DNA of 64,000 bases from CAWINX01 sp963702055 (GCA_963702055.1 OY969702.1:434001-498000), one strand, 5' to 3'; positions 8,644-17,083 are shown, counted from the stretch's first letter. The notes: generated from the letters alone by a model not told the origin. Program-made: numbers and translations.

Positions 8644-9681
8644 ATGGGCCGCAAGGCACAGGTTGCGATCTTGGCGGGTGTCGTGTTTGTCCTGCTCGGA
8701 GCGATCGGGGCCTACGCCTACGACAGCTCTCAGAAGGACAAGATCGCCGACGGCGTGGCGATCGGCGGGGTCGACGTCGGCGGCCTCGACGCGACTCAGG
8801 CCAAGCAGGAGGTGCGCCGCCGGCTGCTCGTCCCGCTGCGGCACTCGATCACGGTCAGCTTCGCCCACCGCACCTGGGAGCTGCCGGGGGAGAGCCTCGG
8901 CGTCCACGCCAACCTCGGCGCCGCGGTCGATGAGGCCCTCTCCGACAGTCGTGAGGGCGGCCTCCCGGGGCGGGTCGTCCGCTACGTCACCGGCGACAGC
9001 GTCGACAAGCAGGTCCCGGCCGGCGTCACCTACTCCCAACCAGCCGTCAACCACTTCGTCCGCAAGGTCGCAAGGGCGGTCGATCGCGAGGCGCAAGACG
9101 CCTCGGTCAGCCCCAGCCCGGATTCACTCCAGGTCGTCGCCGGCCGCAACGGCCGCAAGCTGCGCGACCGCAAGCTCACCCACCAGCTCGACGCTGCGGT
9201 CCTCAGCGCCGGCGCCCCGCATGCGATCGTCGCCCAGGTCCACCGGACCAAGCCGGAGGTGACGAAGGGCCAGGTGGCCTCGCGCTATCCCACCTACCTG
9301 ACCCTCGACCGCGGCGCCTTCAAACTGCGCTTCTGGAAGAACCTGAAGCTGATCAAGACCTACACCGTCGCGGTCGGCCAGGCGGGCCTCGAGACCCCGG
9401 CGGGCATCTACCACATCCAGGACAAGCAGGTGGACCCCTCCTGGCACGTGCCGAACTCGGCCTGGGCCGGGTCACTGGCCGGCCAGACGATCCCACCGGG
9501 GCCCGGCGATCCGATCAAGGCCCGCTGGATGGGGATCTTCGACGGGGCGGGCATCCACGGCACCGACGAGACTTACTCGCTCGGTCACGCCGCCTCGCAC
9601 GGCTGCGTGCGGATGGCGATCCCCGACGTGATCGACCTCTACGACCGCGTCGACGTGGGCACTCCCATTTACATCGGCTAG
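8644..9681 (+). CDS. L,D-transpeptidase (YkuD domain), membrane-anchored
   Basis: Cell-wall crosslinking enzyme of 345 residues. A single N-terminal membrane helix (about 7-25, AILAGVVFVLLGAIGAY) anchors it outside the membrane. The middle part (about 35-200) resembles the peptidoglycan-binding/VanW-associated domains found in actinobacterial Ldts, starting GVAIGGVDVGGLDATQAKQE. The C-terminal YkuD domain begins near LRFWKNLKLIKTYTVAVGQ and carries GIHGTDET (His305) and SHGCVRM (His319, catalytic Cys321), so the active site is intact. It likely forms 3-3 links in peptidoglycan or attaches proteins to it. Confidence 0.9.
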   Translation: MGRKAQVAILAGVVFVLLGAIGAYAYDSSQKDKIADGVAIGGVDVGGLDATQAKQEVRRRLLVPLRHSITVSFAHRTWELPGESLGVHANLGAAVDEALSDSREGGLPGRVVRYVTGDSVDKQVPAGVTYSQPAVNHFVRKVARAVDREAQDASVSPSPDSLQVVAGRNGRKLRDRKLTHQLDAAVLSAGAPHAIVAQVHRTKPEVTKGQVASRYPTYLTLDRGAFKLRFWKNLKLIKTYTVAVGQAGLETPAGIYHIQDKQVDPSWHVPNSAWAGSLAGQTIPPGPGDPIKARWMGIFDGAGIHGTDETYSLGHAASHGCVRMAIPDVIDLYDRVDVGTPIYIG

Positions 9682-9714
9682 AGGCGCCGTCGCGCCGGTG
9701 GCGAATTCATCTGA

Positions 9715-10596
9715 ATGAGCTGGGAAGCGGCGATCTCCGACTACGACCGCGACCTGCGAGCCCGCGGGCTGGCGGAGAGAACTCGTCGCGCCTACGCGGT
9801 CGACCTCGGGCAGTTCGTGGAGTGGGCCGCCGACTCGGAGCCCGGCGGGCTTCGCCATCGCGACGTGCGCCGCTACGCGGCCGGGCTCTCCTCGGCCGGC
9901 GCCTCCCCCGCCACGGTGGCGCGCAAGCTGGCGGCAATCCGCGGCCTCTTCGACTTCCTGGTCCGCACCGAGCGGGTCGGCCAGAACCCGGCCGACCTCG
10001 TCTCCAGCCCCAAACGGGAGCAGAAGCTGCCGCAGGTGCTCTCCACGTCCCAGATGCAGGAGCTGCTCGAGCGGATCCCCGCCCGCACGCCGCTGGAGCT
10101 GCGCGACCGGGCGATGCTGGAGTTGGCCTACTCGTGCGGGCTGCGCTGCGAGGAGATCGTCAACCTGGGGACCAGCGCCTTCGACCCCGAGACCGAGCAG
10201 TTGCGGGTGCTCGGCAAGGGCTCCAAGGAGCGGCTGGTCCCGGTGGGAGAGCCGGCTCAGAAAGCGCTGCGCCGCTACACCGAGCGGGCCCGTCACGCGC
10301 TCTCCTCGGACCCCCGCGAGCAGGCCCTGTTCCTCTCCAAGAGCGGCCGTCGCCTCTCCAACTCCGACGTCACCCGTCGCCTCGGCCTCTGGGTGCGCGA
10401 GGCGGCGCTCTCGGCGGGCGTCTCGCCGCACTCCCTGCGCCACTCCTTCGCCACCCACCTGCTCGAGGGCGGCGCCGATTTGCGCACAATCCAGGAGCTT
10501 CTCGGCCATGCCTCGATCTCGACCACCCAGGTCTACACCCGGGTCGACGCCGCGCGGCTGCGCGACACCTACGCGGCCACGCACCCCCGTGCATGA
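9715..10596 (+). CDS. Tyrosine recombinase XerC/XerD
   Basis: Site-specific tyrosine recombinase of 293 residues, the size of XerC/XerD, which resolve chromosome dimers at dif. The N-terminal SAM-like DNA-binding domain spans about 1-85. Catalytic residues are all present: Arg144 (CGLRCEEI), Lys in GKGSKER near 168-171, His239-x-x-Arg242 (SPHSLRHSFATHLLEGG), His265 (LLGHASI) and Tyr274 (TTQVYT). It sits among housekeeping genes, unlike the element integrase at 19655-20839. I cannot say whether it is XerC or XerD; a full-chromosome survey would be needed. Confidence 0.9.
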   Translation: MSWEAAISDYDRDLRARGLAERTRRAYAVDLGQFVEWAADSEPGGLRHRDVRRYAAGLSSAGASPATVARKLAAIRGLFDFLVRTERVGQNPADLVSSPKREQKLPQVLSTSQMQELLERIPARTPLELRDRAMLELAYSCGLRCEEIVNLGTSAFDPETEQLRVLGKGSKERLVPVGEPAQKALRRYTERARHALSSDPREQALFLSKSGRRLSNSDVTRRLGLWVREAALSAGVSPHSLRHSFATHLLEGGADLRTIQELLGHASISTTQVYTRVDAARLRDTYAATHPRA

Positions 10597-10635
10597 TGCG
10601 AGAAACACCCTGCAACCGTAGAATCGGGGAAGGCC

Positions 10636-11409
10636 ATGGAAACAGGCGTTAAAGAGGTGGAGCTCCGCGACCTGTGGCGCCGCTACAAGGAGGATGGCGA
10701 CCTGGCCGCGCGCGAGCGGCTCGTCGTCGCCTACTCGCCGATGGTCAAATTCGTCGCCGGCCGGCTCGGGGCGGGCCTGCCTTCCCACGTCGAGGACTCC
10801 GATCTCATCTCCTACGGCCTGATGGGTCTGATCGGGGCGATCGAGCGGTTTGAGCCCGAGCGCGGGATCAAGTTCGAGACCTTCGCGATGACCCGCATTC
10901 GCGGCTCGATCATCGACGAGCTGCGCTCGCTGGACTGGGTGCCGCGCTCGGTGCGCTCGCGCGCCCGTGAGATCGAGACGGCCCAGTCGAAAATGGTCCA
11001 CGAGCTGCAGCGGGCCCCGACCGAGGAGGAGCTGGCGGACAAGCTCGGCATCTCCGAGGAGGAGTTGCAGTCCTCGCTGCTGGAGATCGCCAACTCCTCG
11101 GTCTACGCGCTCGATGAGCTGTGGACAGTCTCGGACTCCTCAGGAGACAAAATCTCCCTGCTCGACACGATCTCCGACCCGCGCGCCGCCGATCCCCAGG
11201 AGGCGCTCGACAGCAGCGAGGTCAAGGACCGCCTCACCGAGGCGATCGCCTCGCTGCCGGAGCGCGAGCAGCTGGTCGTCGCCCTCTACTACTACGAGAA
11301 CCTCACTCTGCGGGAGATCGGCGAGGTCCTCGGGGTCACCGAGTCGCGCGTCTCCCAGCTGCACACCAAGGCGGTTATGCGGTTGAAGTCCCACTTGCAA
11401 GCGGAGTAG
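10636..11409 (+). CDS. RNA polymerase sigma factor, FliA/WhiG type
   Basis: Sigma-70 family group 3 factor of 257 residues. Region 2 shows DLISYGLMGLIGAIERFEPE and the -10-recognition stretch KFETFAMTRIRGSIIDELR. Region 3 follows with RAPTEEELADKLGISEEEL. Region 4 has LPEREQLVVALYYYENLT and the helix-turn-helix LREIGEVLGVTESRVSQLH. The order and the RIRGSIIDELRSLDWVPRSVR block match FliA/WhiG, which control flagellar or sporulation genes. No flagellar gene is in the window, so its regulon is unknown. It may be cotranscribed with the EF-G-like gene that starts 9 bases after its stop. Confidence 0.9.
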   Translation: METGVKEVELRDLWRRYKEDGDLAARERLVVAYSPMVKFVAGRLGAGLPSHVEDSDLISYGLMGLIGAIERFEPERGIKFETFAMTRIRGSIIDELRSLDWVPRSVRSRAREIETAQSKMVHELQRAPTEEELADKLGISEEELQSSLLEIANSSVYALDELWTVSDSSGDKISLLDTISDPRAADPQEALDSSEVKDRLTEAIASLPEREQLVVALYYYENLTLREIGEVLGVTESRVSQLHTKAVMRLKSHLQAE

Positions 11410-11418
11410 CTTGCTTGT

Positions 11419-13506
11419 GTGCCCCATAAGGCCGCTGACCGGATTCGCAATGTCGCCCTGATTGGGCACCGGGGCAGCGGCAAGACGAGCCTGCACGAGG
11501 CGATGCTGTTCGAGGCCGGCGCGGTCAACCGGCTCGGCTCGACGGCCGACGGCACGACCGTCTCTGACTATGAGCCCGACGAGCAGCAGCGGGCGATGTC
11601 GATCGGCGCCTCGCTGGCCTGCTTCGAGCACGGCGATCGCGAGATCAACCTGCTCGACACCCCAGGCGACCCGAGCTTCGTTGCCGACGCGGCGGCGGCG
11701 CTGCGGGTCGTCGACGCCGCCGTGGTCGTCGTCAACGCGGTGATGGGAGTCGAGGTCCACACCGAGCGGCTCTGGCGCCGCGCCGACGCCGAGGGGCTGG
11801 CGCGACTGGTCTTCGTCAACATGCTCGACCGCGAACGCGCCGACTTCTTCCGCGCGCTCGACTCGCTGAAGGCGGCATTCGGTCCGCACGTCGTCGCCAC
11901 CGAGATCCCGATCGGCGACGAGCACGAGGCCCGCGGCGTCGTCGACCTGATCGACATGGCGGCCTTCCTCTACGACGGGGCGGGGCGGGGCAGCGCCGAG
12001 CGGGTCGAGATCCCCGAGGAGCTGCGCGAGCAGGCCGGGAGGTACCGCGAGAAGCTGATGGACGAGGTTGCCGAGAACTCCGACGAGCTGATGGAGCGCT
12101 ACCTCGACGGCGAGGAGATCGACCACGCCGAGATCGTCACCGCGTTGAAGCGGGGGGTGACGGAGGGGCGTCTCTTCCCGGTCACCTGTGGCGTCGCGAC
12201 CAAGAACCTCGGCACCAACCGGCTGTTGGACGCGCTGGTCGAGGACCTGCCCTCGCCGGCGATGCGCGGGGCGGTGCAGGCGCTGGGGCCCGGCGGCGAG
12301 GCGATCGAGGTCGAGCCCGACGAGGTCGGTCCGCTGCTCGCCTACGTCTTCAAGACCCACGCCGACCCCTACACCGGCCGGGTCAACCTCTTCCGCGTCT
12401 ACCGCGGCGCGCTGCGCTCCGACTCCCACGCCGTCAACGTCACCCGCCGGCACAAGGAGCGGGTCGGCCAGCTCAGCCGGCCGCTCGGCAAGAGCCTGCG
12501 CCCGGCTGCCGAGCTTGGGGCGGGGGACATCGGCGCCGTCGCGAAGCTGAAGGAGACGCGGGCCGGCGACGTGCTCTGCGAACGCCAGGAGGAGGTCGCC
12601 TTCCGGCCACTCGACCTGCCCGCCCCGGTGATGGCCTTCGCCTACGAGGCGAAGTCGAAGGGGGACGAGGAGAAGGCGGCCGCCGCGGTGCGCCGCCTCA
12701 GCGAGGAGGACCCGACCCTCGACGTCCACCGCGATCCCCAGACCGGCGAGCAGATCATCGCCGGGCTCACCCAGGCCCACGTCGAGGTCGTGGTCGACCG
12801 AATGCGCCGCCGCTTCGGCGCCGAGGTCGAGCTGCACCCGCCCCGCGTTCCCTACCACGAGTCGATCCGCCGGCCCGCCAAGGCGCACGCCCGCTACAAG
12901 AAGCAGACCGGCGGCCGCGGCCAGTTCGCCGACTGCCAGATCGAGATCGAGCCTGGGGAGGAGGGGGCCGGGCTGGAGTTCGTCAACGCGATCAAGGGCG
13001 GGGCGATCCCCGGCGGCTTCATTCCGGCGGTTGAGAAAGGCGTAATCGAGGCGATGGAGCACGGCACCGTCGCCGGCTACCCGGTCAAAGACGTACGGGT
13101 TCGCCTTCTCGACGGCAAACACCACGACGTCGACTCCTCGGAGATGGCCTTCAAGATCGCCGGCTCGATGGCTTTCAAGCAGGCGATGGAGGAGGCCGGC
13201 CCGGTCCTCCTGGAGCCGATCGTCCATCTCGCGGTGAGCTGTCCCGAGGACGTTGTCGGCGACGTGATCGGCGACCTCAACTCGCGCCGCGGCCACCCGC
13301 TGGGGATGGAGCCGAAGGGTGAGATGACCGAGGTCAAGGCGGAGGTGCCGATGGCCGAGGTGCTCGACTACGCGCCCGACCTGCGCTCGATCAGCGGCGG
13401 CCGCGCCGACTTCGCGATCGAGTTCGACCGCTACGAGGAGGTGCCGCCCCACCTGGCGGCCAAGGTCGTGGCGGCAGCCGGATACGGCGCGGAGGTCGGC
13501 GCCTGA
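11419..13506 (+). CDS. EF-G-like translational GTPase with altered G motifs
   Basis: EF-G paralogue of 695 residues with all five EF-G domains: G domain (1-about 270), domain II (about 300-390), III, IV (CGRGQFADCQIEIEP-like region near 490) and a V-like C-terminus. The G motifs depart from canonical EF-G. The P-loop is GHRGSGKTS. Switch II is DTPGDPSF, where the usual His after DTPG is Asp. The guanine-specificity motif is NMLDRERADF, so the Lys of NKxD is Met. It is probably not the main EF-G, whose gene normally sits in the str operon; it may act in stress or antibiotic response. It starts at GTG just after the sigma-factor gene. Confidence 0.85.
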   Translation: MPHKAADRIRNVALIGHRGSGKTSLHEAMLFEAGAVNRLGSTADGTTVSDYEPDEQQRAMSIGASLACFEHGDREINLLDTPGDPSFVADAAAALRVVDAAVVVVNAVMGVEVHTERLWRRADAEGLARLVFVNMLDRERADFFRALDSLKAAFGPHVVATEIPIGDEHEARGVVDLIDMAAFLYDGAGRGSAERVEIPEELREQAGRYREKLMDEVAENSDELMERYLDGEEIDHAEIVTALKRGVTEGRLFPVTCGVATKNLGTNRLLDALVEDLPSPAMRGAVQALGPGGEAIEVEPDEVGPLLAYVFKTHADPYTGRVNLFRVYRGALRSDSHAVNVTRRHKERVGQLSRPLGKSLRPAAELGAGDIGAVAKLKETRAGDVLCERQEEVAFRPLDLPAPVMAFAYEAKSKGDEEKAAAAVRRLSEEDPTLDVHRDPQTGEQIIAGLTQAHVEVVVDRMRRRFGAEVELHPPRVPYHESIRRPAKAHARYKKQTGGRGQFADCQIEIEPGEEGAGLEFVNAIKGGAIPGGFIPAVEKGVIEAMEHGTVAGYPVKDVRVRLLDGKHHDVDSSEMAFKIAGSMAFKQAMEEAGPVLLEPIVHLAVSCPEDVVGDVIGDLNSRRGHPLGMEPKGEMTEVKAEVPMAEVLDYAPDLRSISGGRADFAIEFDRYEEVPPHLAAKVVAAAGYGAEVGA

Positions 13507-13540
13507 GCGCCCGTCCGTGGCGCGTTGCTAGGTTGGCCGC

Positions 13541-13942
13541 GTGGAGCGGCTGGTGGTCAACGTCGACGGTGGAGCCCGGGGCAATCCGGGACCGGCGGCG
13601 ATCGGCGTGGTCGTCCAGGGTGCCGACGGCGAGATGCTCGAGGAGCGCGGCGAGAGGATCGGCACGGCGACCAACAACGTCGCCGAGTACAGGGCGCTGC
13701 TGCTGGGAATCGAGCGCGCCGCGGCGCTGGGGGCGAGCGAGCTGGAGCTGGTCGGCGACTCCGAGCTGGTCGTCCGCCAGGTGGAGGGCAAGTACAAGGT
13801 CAAGGACGCGACCCTGCGCGAGCTGCACGCTGAGGTAAAGCGCGCCCTCTCCGACTTCGACAGCTGGTCGATTCGCCACGTCCGCCGCGAGCACAACGCC
13901 GAGGCCGACCGCCTCGTCAACGAGGCCCTGGACGGTGGCTGA
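13541..13942 (+). CDS. Ribonuclease HI family protein
   Basis: RNase H fold protein of 133 residues. The four catalytic acids are visible: Asp9 in VNVDGGARGNPG, Glu49 in NNVAEYRALL, Asp73 in VGDSELVV and Asp123 in NAEADRLVNEAL. It therefore should cut RNA in RNA-DNA hybrids in the cytoplasm. It is of the short actinobacterial and archaeal type that lacks the basic handle of E. coli RNase HI. It starts at GTG, 34 bases after the EF-G-like gene, and overlaps the following VOC gene by eight bases, so the two are likely cotranscribed. Confidence 0.9.
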   Translation: MERLVVNVDGGARGNPGPAAIGVVVQGADGEMLEERGERIGTATNNVAEYRALLLGIERAAALGASELELVGDSELVVRQVEGKYKVKDATLRELHAEVKRALSDFDSWSIRHVRREHNAEADRLVNEALDGG

Positions 13943-14438
13943 GCCGCGGCCCATCGACCCCGGCGTTGACATCGGCCACGTCCACCTCAAAGTGGCCGAC
14001 CTCGATCGCGCGCTGGACTTCTACTGCGGCGTGCTCGGCTTCGAGCTGCAGCAGCGCATGGGCGACGAAGCCGCTTTTGTCTCGGCCGGCGGCTACCACC
14101 ACCACATCGGCCTCAACACCTGGCACTCGAAGGGCAGCCCACCGCCGCCCGCGAGCAGCACCGGCCTTTTCCACCTGGCGATTCGCTATCCGACCCGAGC
14201 CGCGCTCGCCGACGCGATGCGCCGTGTCTCTGAGGCCGGGTTGGCGCTCAGCGGCGCCTCAGACCACGGCGTCAGCGAGGCCCTCTACCTGAGTGATTCC
14301 GACGGCAACGGCGTCGAGCTCTACTGGGATCGCCCCCGCGCGCAGTGGCCGCAATCCGCCGATGGCGGTGAGGGTCTCGAGATGTACACGCGGCCCTTGA
14401 ACCTGGCCGACCTGGCCTCCGAGTTGGGCCGGCCATAG
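13935..14438 (+). CDS. VOC/glyoxalase family protein
   Basis: Vicinal-oxygen-chelate protein of 167 residues, in the catechol-2,3-dioxygenase/glyoxalase group. Two beta-alpha-beta-beta-beta modules are visible. The first opens IGHVHLKVADLDRALDFYCG with a metal-ligand His and contains GYHHHIGLN. The second contains FHLAIRYPTRAALADAM and ends in SDSDGNGVELYWDRP, where the Glu of GNGVEL is the usual metal ligand. Substrate unknown. It starts at GTG and overlaps the RNase HI gene. Confidence 0.85.
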   Translation: MAEPRPIDPGVDIGHVHLKVADLDRALDFYCGVLGFELQQRMGDEAAFVSAGGYHHHIGLNTWHSKGSPPPPASSTGLFHLAIRYPTRAALADAMRRVSEAGLALSGASDHGVSEALYLSDSDGNGVELYWDRPRAQWPQSADGGEGLEMYTRPLNLADLASELGRP

Positions 14439-14497
14439 CCCCGTTGCCGACCCCCGCCACCTTGACGGCACAGAGGTGGGCTGCTGGAATCAATGCC

Positions 14498-15481
14498 GTG
14501 CGTCGGCGTGTCACCGTCCTGATTGGAGCGCTCGCGGCGCTGGCCGTCGTGCCGGCGCCGGCAAGCGCGGTGACCTTCGGCGCAAATCTGAACCGCGTGC
14601 CGAACAGCACGGCGACCTGTCTCACCGCCCCGCTCTTCCCGATCACCACCACCTGCTCGGCGGAGTCGATCGATCCCACCACCGGTGAGTCGGGCTTCCC
14701 GCCGGCTGGCGACGGCGTCGTCACGCAGGTCCGGGTCCGGGTCGGCCCGACCACCGGCCCGATGCAGATCGTCGAGGAGCAGGCACTGCGCCAGGACAAC
14801 CCCGGCGACCCCGGCCATCCGACCTACGCCTGCTGCCAGGCGATCGCCACGAGCGCCGTCTTCACGCCGAGAGCCAACGCGATCACCGCGGTGCCGGTCA
14901 ACTTCCATGTCAAGCAGGACCTCGCCCCGGAGGCGAGCGGCTACTACGTCGACCAGCACCTCGCCCTCTCGGTGCTCGACCCCAACGTGCCTATCCCCGC
15001 CAGCCTCGATCCCAATGCCGGCGTCGGCCTCTGGTTCCCGGCCTGGAAAGTGGGGGACGAGAGAGCCGGCAGCTACGGCACCTCTGGAGCGATGATCCTC
15101 ATCAACGGCGACTGGCAGGCAACGGGGAAAGGTGGCAAGGCGCCGCTGACCCTGGCCGGGCGGACGGCCACGGTGCGCCGCGGCAACGCACTGCTCAACC
15201 TGCTCTGCAACCTGTCCGCGGCGTGCAGGGGACAGCTCCAGCTCCAAAGCCGCCAGGTCGCGCCTCGATTACTCGCCTTCGGTCGCCCCAAGGCGAGAAC
15301 GGTCACCTACGGCCGCGCCTCCTTCAAGGTCCGCGCCGGCAAGAAGGGCAAGATCAGGACGTCCCTCAACGCCGCCGGCAGGCGACTCCTCGCCCACCGG
15401 CACAAGGCGAAGGTCTGGCTCAACGTCAAGGTCAAGGGCGCCGCCACCGTTCCCTCGGTCAAGGTCACGCTGAAGAAGTAA
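14498..15481 (+). CDS. Secreted protein of unknown function
   Basis: Exported protein of about 327 residues. The N-terminus VRRRVTVLIGALAALAVVPAPASA is a clear Sec signal peptide with AxA cleavage before VTFGANLN. Two Cys pairs (ATCLTAPLFPITTTC and ACCQ) could form disulfides. The last ~120 residues form an Ig-like or beta-sandwich module ending in Lys-rich strands (VKVKGAATVPSVKVTLKK); similar tails occur in many secreted proteins that I associate with Thermoleophilia. I chose the GTG at 14498 because it gives a standard signal peptide; TTG 14444 adds 18 non-signal residues. No function can be assigned. Confidence 0.75.
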   Translation: MRRRVTVLIGALAALAVVPAPASAVTFGANLNRVPNSTATCLTAPLFPITTTCSAESIDPTTGESGFPPAGDGVVTQVRVRVGPTTGPMQIVEEQALRQDNPGDPGHPTYACCQAIATSAVFTPRANAITAVPVNFHVKQDLAPEASGYYVDQHLALSVLDPNVPIPASLDPNAGVGLWFPAWKVGDERAGSYGTSGAMILINGDWQATGKGGKAPLTLAGRTATVRRGNALLNLLCNLSAACRGQLQLQSRQVAPRLLAFGRPKARTVTYGRASFKVRAGKKGKIRTSLNAAGRRLLAHRHKAKVWLNVKVKGAATVPSVKVTLKK

Positions 15482-15507
15482 ACGCGTCAACTAGAATCCG
15501 CCCCCGC

Positions 15508-15581
15508 GCGGCTGTAGCTCAGTTGGCTAGAGCGTCTGCTTGCCATGCAGAAGGTCGAGGGTTCGAGTCCCTTCAGCCGCT
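15508..15581 (+). tRNA. tRNA-Gly(GCC)
   Basis: Complete cloverleaf without encoded CCA. The acceptor stem GCGGCTG/CAGCCGC pairs perfectly, the D stem is GCTC/GAGC, the anticodon stem is TCTGC/GCAGA around the loop TTGCCAT with anticodon GCC, and the T loop is TTCGAGT. The discriminator base is T. Confidence 0.95.
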
Positions 15582-15611
15582 TTGTCCTCCCGCTAGGCTT
15601 CGCCTCGTCCC

Positions 15612-15682
15612 GGCGCCTTGGCGGAGTGGCTACGCAGCGGCCTGCAAAGCCGTTTACACCGGTTCGATTCCGGTAGGCGCCT
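15612..15682 (+). tRNA. tRNA-Cys(GCA), integration target
   Basis: Complete 71-base cloverleaf. The acceptor stem GGCGCCT/AGGCGCC pairs perfectly. The anticodon loop CTGCAAA gives GCA. The T arm is CACCG/CGGTA-like with loop TTCGATT. The 3' part from 15639 onward is duplicated at 24583-24627, so this gene is the attachment site of the integrative element and has been kept intact on the left side. Confidence 0.95.
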
Positions 15683-15683
15683 T
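15639..15683 (+). repeat. attL: 45-bp direct repeat in tRNA-Cys
   Basis: Perfect 45-bp copy shared with 24583-24627. It covers the anticodon arm, variable region, T arm and acceptor 3' strand of tRNA-Cys plus one base. This is the classic core site for a tyrosine integrase that enters a tRNA gene and rebuilds its 3' end. Confidence 0.93.
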
Positions 15684-15703
15684 CGGCTCTGGCAAGCGAT
15701 ATA

Positions 15704-15722
15704 TGGCTTGTTAGAGCGGTTT
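15704..15722 (+). repeat. Left terminal 19-bp inverted repeat of the element
   Basis: TGGCTTGTTAGAGCGGTTT occurs here and, in inverted orientation, at 24545-24563, about 20 bases inside each copy of the core repeat. The placement suggests an integrase or Xis arm-binding site. Confidence 0.85.
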
Positions 15723-15783
15723 GAGGGACCCTTCGGGAGGATTCTCAAATCCGGCTGATTCCGGTTCTAGCCGGTTATTTCGT

Positions 15784-15810
15784 GGCATGACTGGCCCATC
15801 TGTGGCCCAT
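15784..15810 (+). repeat. Left TGGCCCAT direct repeats
   Basis: GGCATGACTGGCCCAT at 15784-15799 is followed directly by a second TGGCCCAT copy ending at 15810. The same 16-mer with the same tandem second copy is at 24508-24534 near the right end, in the same orientation. These are probable arm-type sites for the integrase or its accessory protein. Confidence 0.75.
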
Positions 15811-15869
15811 TGGCGGGCATCGGGATGCGGACCGATGGAGAAGTCGCGACGTGCGTTTAGACTTTCCGA

Positions 15870-16088
15870 ATGGCGACCGCGGTGAAGAAGCTCGACTTGC
15901 AGATCGGCGAGTTGATCGAAGTTGCCGGGCGCCGCTACGAGGTCGTGCCGGATCGCGAGGGCAACCTGATCCTTGAGCCGGCGATCACGCCGATCGCAGA
16001 GTTGTATGCCAAGCGCGGGATGAAGCCCGCGTCGGCCGAGGACTTCGAGCGGATTGCTGGCGATCTTCCAACCGACGGCGAGGGCTAG
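15870..16088 (+). CDS. Small antitoxin-like protein
   Basis: Protein of 72 residues with an N-terminal beta-rich part (KLDLQIGELIEVAGRRYEV, GNLILEPAI) and an acidic, probably disordered C-terminus (AEDFERIAGDLPTDGEG). This layout, a DNA-binding-like N-terminus followed by an acidic tail, is common in type II antitoxins. It lies first in the element, just before a coherent frame (16082-16480) that resembles a partner. The function is inferred only from size, tail and position; I recognise no specific family. Confidence 0.6.
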   Translation: MATAVKKLDLQIGELIEVAGRRYEVVPDREGNLILEPAITPIAELYAKRGMKPASAEDFERIAGDLPTDGEG

Positions 16089-16480
16089 CCTCGCCGGCTC
16101 GCCCGCCCGTTCCGGTCAGGTTTGACCACGAGGAGTGGTTAGATGAGGTTGAGCGTCTAGACAGGCGCTCGCCGGCGCGCATCCAGGCAGAGCGTGCCCG
16201 CCGAGAAATCGAGGCCGGGGCGGCGACCCTCGATTGGCAGAAGTGCGAAGCCGAAAGCGACGACCGGACGCGACTTCTGGGTTGCGTCAAGTTGTACGTG
16301 CCGCTTCGGCAGCAAGGAGCCTCTGAGGCGCCCTTCGGCTTTGTGTTCCAGCTGGCGCAGAACCGCGACGGCAGCCTCGTCTGGAACTTCATCGCCTTCG
16401 GCGAGCGCCACCCCGGCAACCAGCAGACCCGCAGCGTCTACGAACGCGCCCATAAGCGAATTCACGGTCGCTACCCGTAG
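16082..16480 (+). pseudogene. Toxin-like ORF with no recognisable start codon
   Basis: Frame of about 130 codons with host-like codon use, ending at TAG 16478-16480. The product contains FDHEEWLDEVERLDRRSPAR, then VKLYVPLRQQ, FGFVFQLAQNRDGSLVW, NFIAFGERHP and SVYERAHKRIHGRYP, a compact beta-rich C-terminus. The frame is open from 15977 but has no ATG, GTG or TTG until a TTG at 16292, which would remove half of the coherent protein. It sits in the -1 frame relative to the upstream antitoxin-like gene and overlaps its stop. It is either a damaged toxin gene or one read by a non-standard start or frameshift. Confidence 0.5.
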
Positions 16481-16534
16481 TTGCAGAGACACACCCGTTC
16501 GCCGGCAGAGCCGCGATTTCGGCGCGCAGGCGGG

Positions 16535-17083
16535 CTAGCTTGTGCCTGGCCTCAAATGACTGAAGTGGTCTTTCCAAACCTCCTCCAACAGTTCACCTAG
16601 CATGATCGCCGCCTCGGCTGCGCCCTTCACTGGGATCGAGTAATCGCCGAGGAGAAGCTCGAAGTCTTCTTCTGGATCTCGGCTTGTCTCAACGAAGATG
16701 GGTAAAAGGCGCCGGGGCTCCATCGATATCTTCTCCTGGAATCGCCCCTCACCGGTCACGTACTCGTCCAAGTGTTCGAGCATGTCACGTAGATGAGCGA
16801 GGTTGGGCGCCGCCGCGGCGAAGGCTGCCAAGCCGCGTTGCAGCCGCTCGTCATCGATCAGCTTCGCGTACTTCTCTCCGTAGCGGAGGATCTGGCGGAT
16901 CGCGACAAGCATGAAGTGGACATCGATCTCCAATGCGTCGTAGCCGTTCCGCGAGATCCCGATCTCAAATAACTCCTGCCTCGTCCTCCCAAGTCGTTCC
17001 AGTTGCAGTCGCACCGCCGTCGTCCAAAACCGCGGCGAGGTATGACCTCTGGCGAGGCTGTGAGCCTGATGATCGTTCGACAT
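16535..17083 (-). CDS. HEPN-like protein of unknown function
   Basis: Mostly helical protein of about 182 residues. The segment HLRDMLEHLDEYVTGEG contains R-x4-H followed by an acidic stretch, which matches the Rx4-6H signature of HEPN ribonucleases. The preceding helix HFMLVAIRQILRYGEKYAK resembles the first long HEPN helix. HEPN proteins are common toxins and anti-phage effectors in mobile elements. I chose ATG 17083 because AAGGGG lies six bases upstream; ATG 17089 and GTG 17098 are alternatives. An inverted repeat (17080-17112) covers the start, suggesting self-regulation. Family assignment is by motif only. Confidence 0.6.
   Translation of the reverse strand: MSNDHQAHSLARGHTSPRFWTTAVRLQLERLGRTRQELFEIGISRNGYDALEIDVHFMLVAIRQILRYGEKYAKLIDDERLQRGLAAFAAAAPNLAHLRDMLEHLDEYVTGEGRFQEKISMEPRRLLPIFVETSRDPEEDFELLLGDYSIPVKGAAEAAIMLGELLEEVWKDHFSHLRPGTS

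Noticed and set aside
11140..13452. 770-codon open frame on the minus strand over the EF-G-like gene
   Set aside because: Shadow of a real gene; Arg/Gly/Asp/Leu-rich with no motif.
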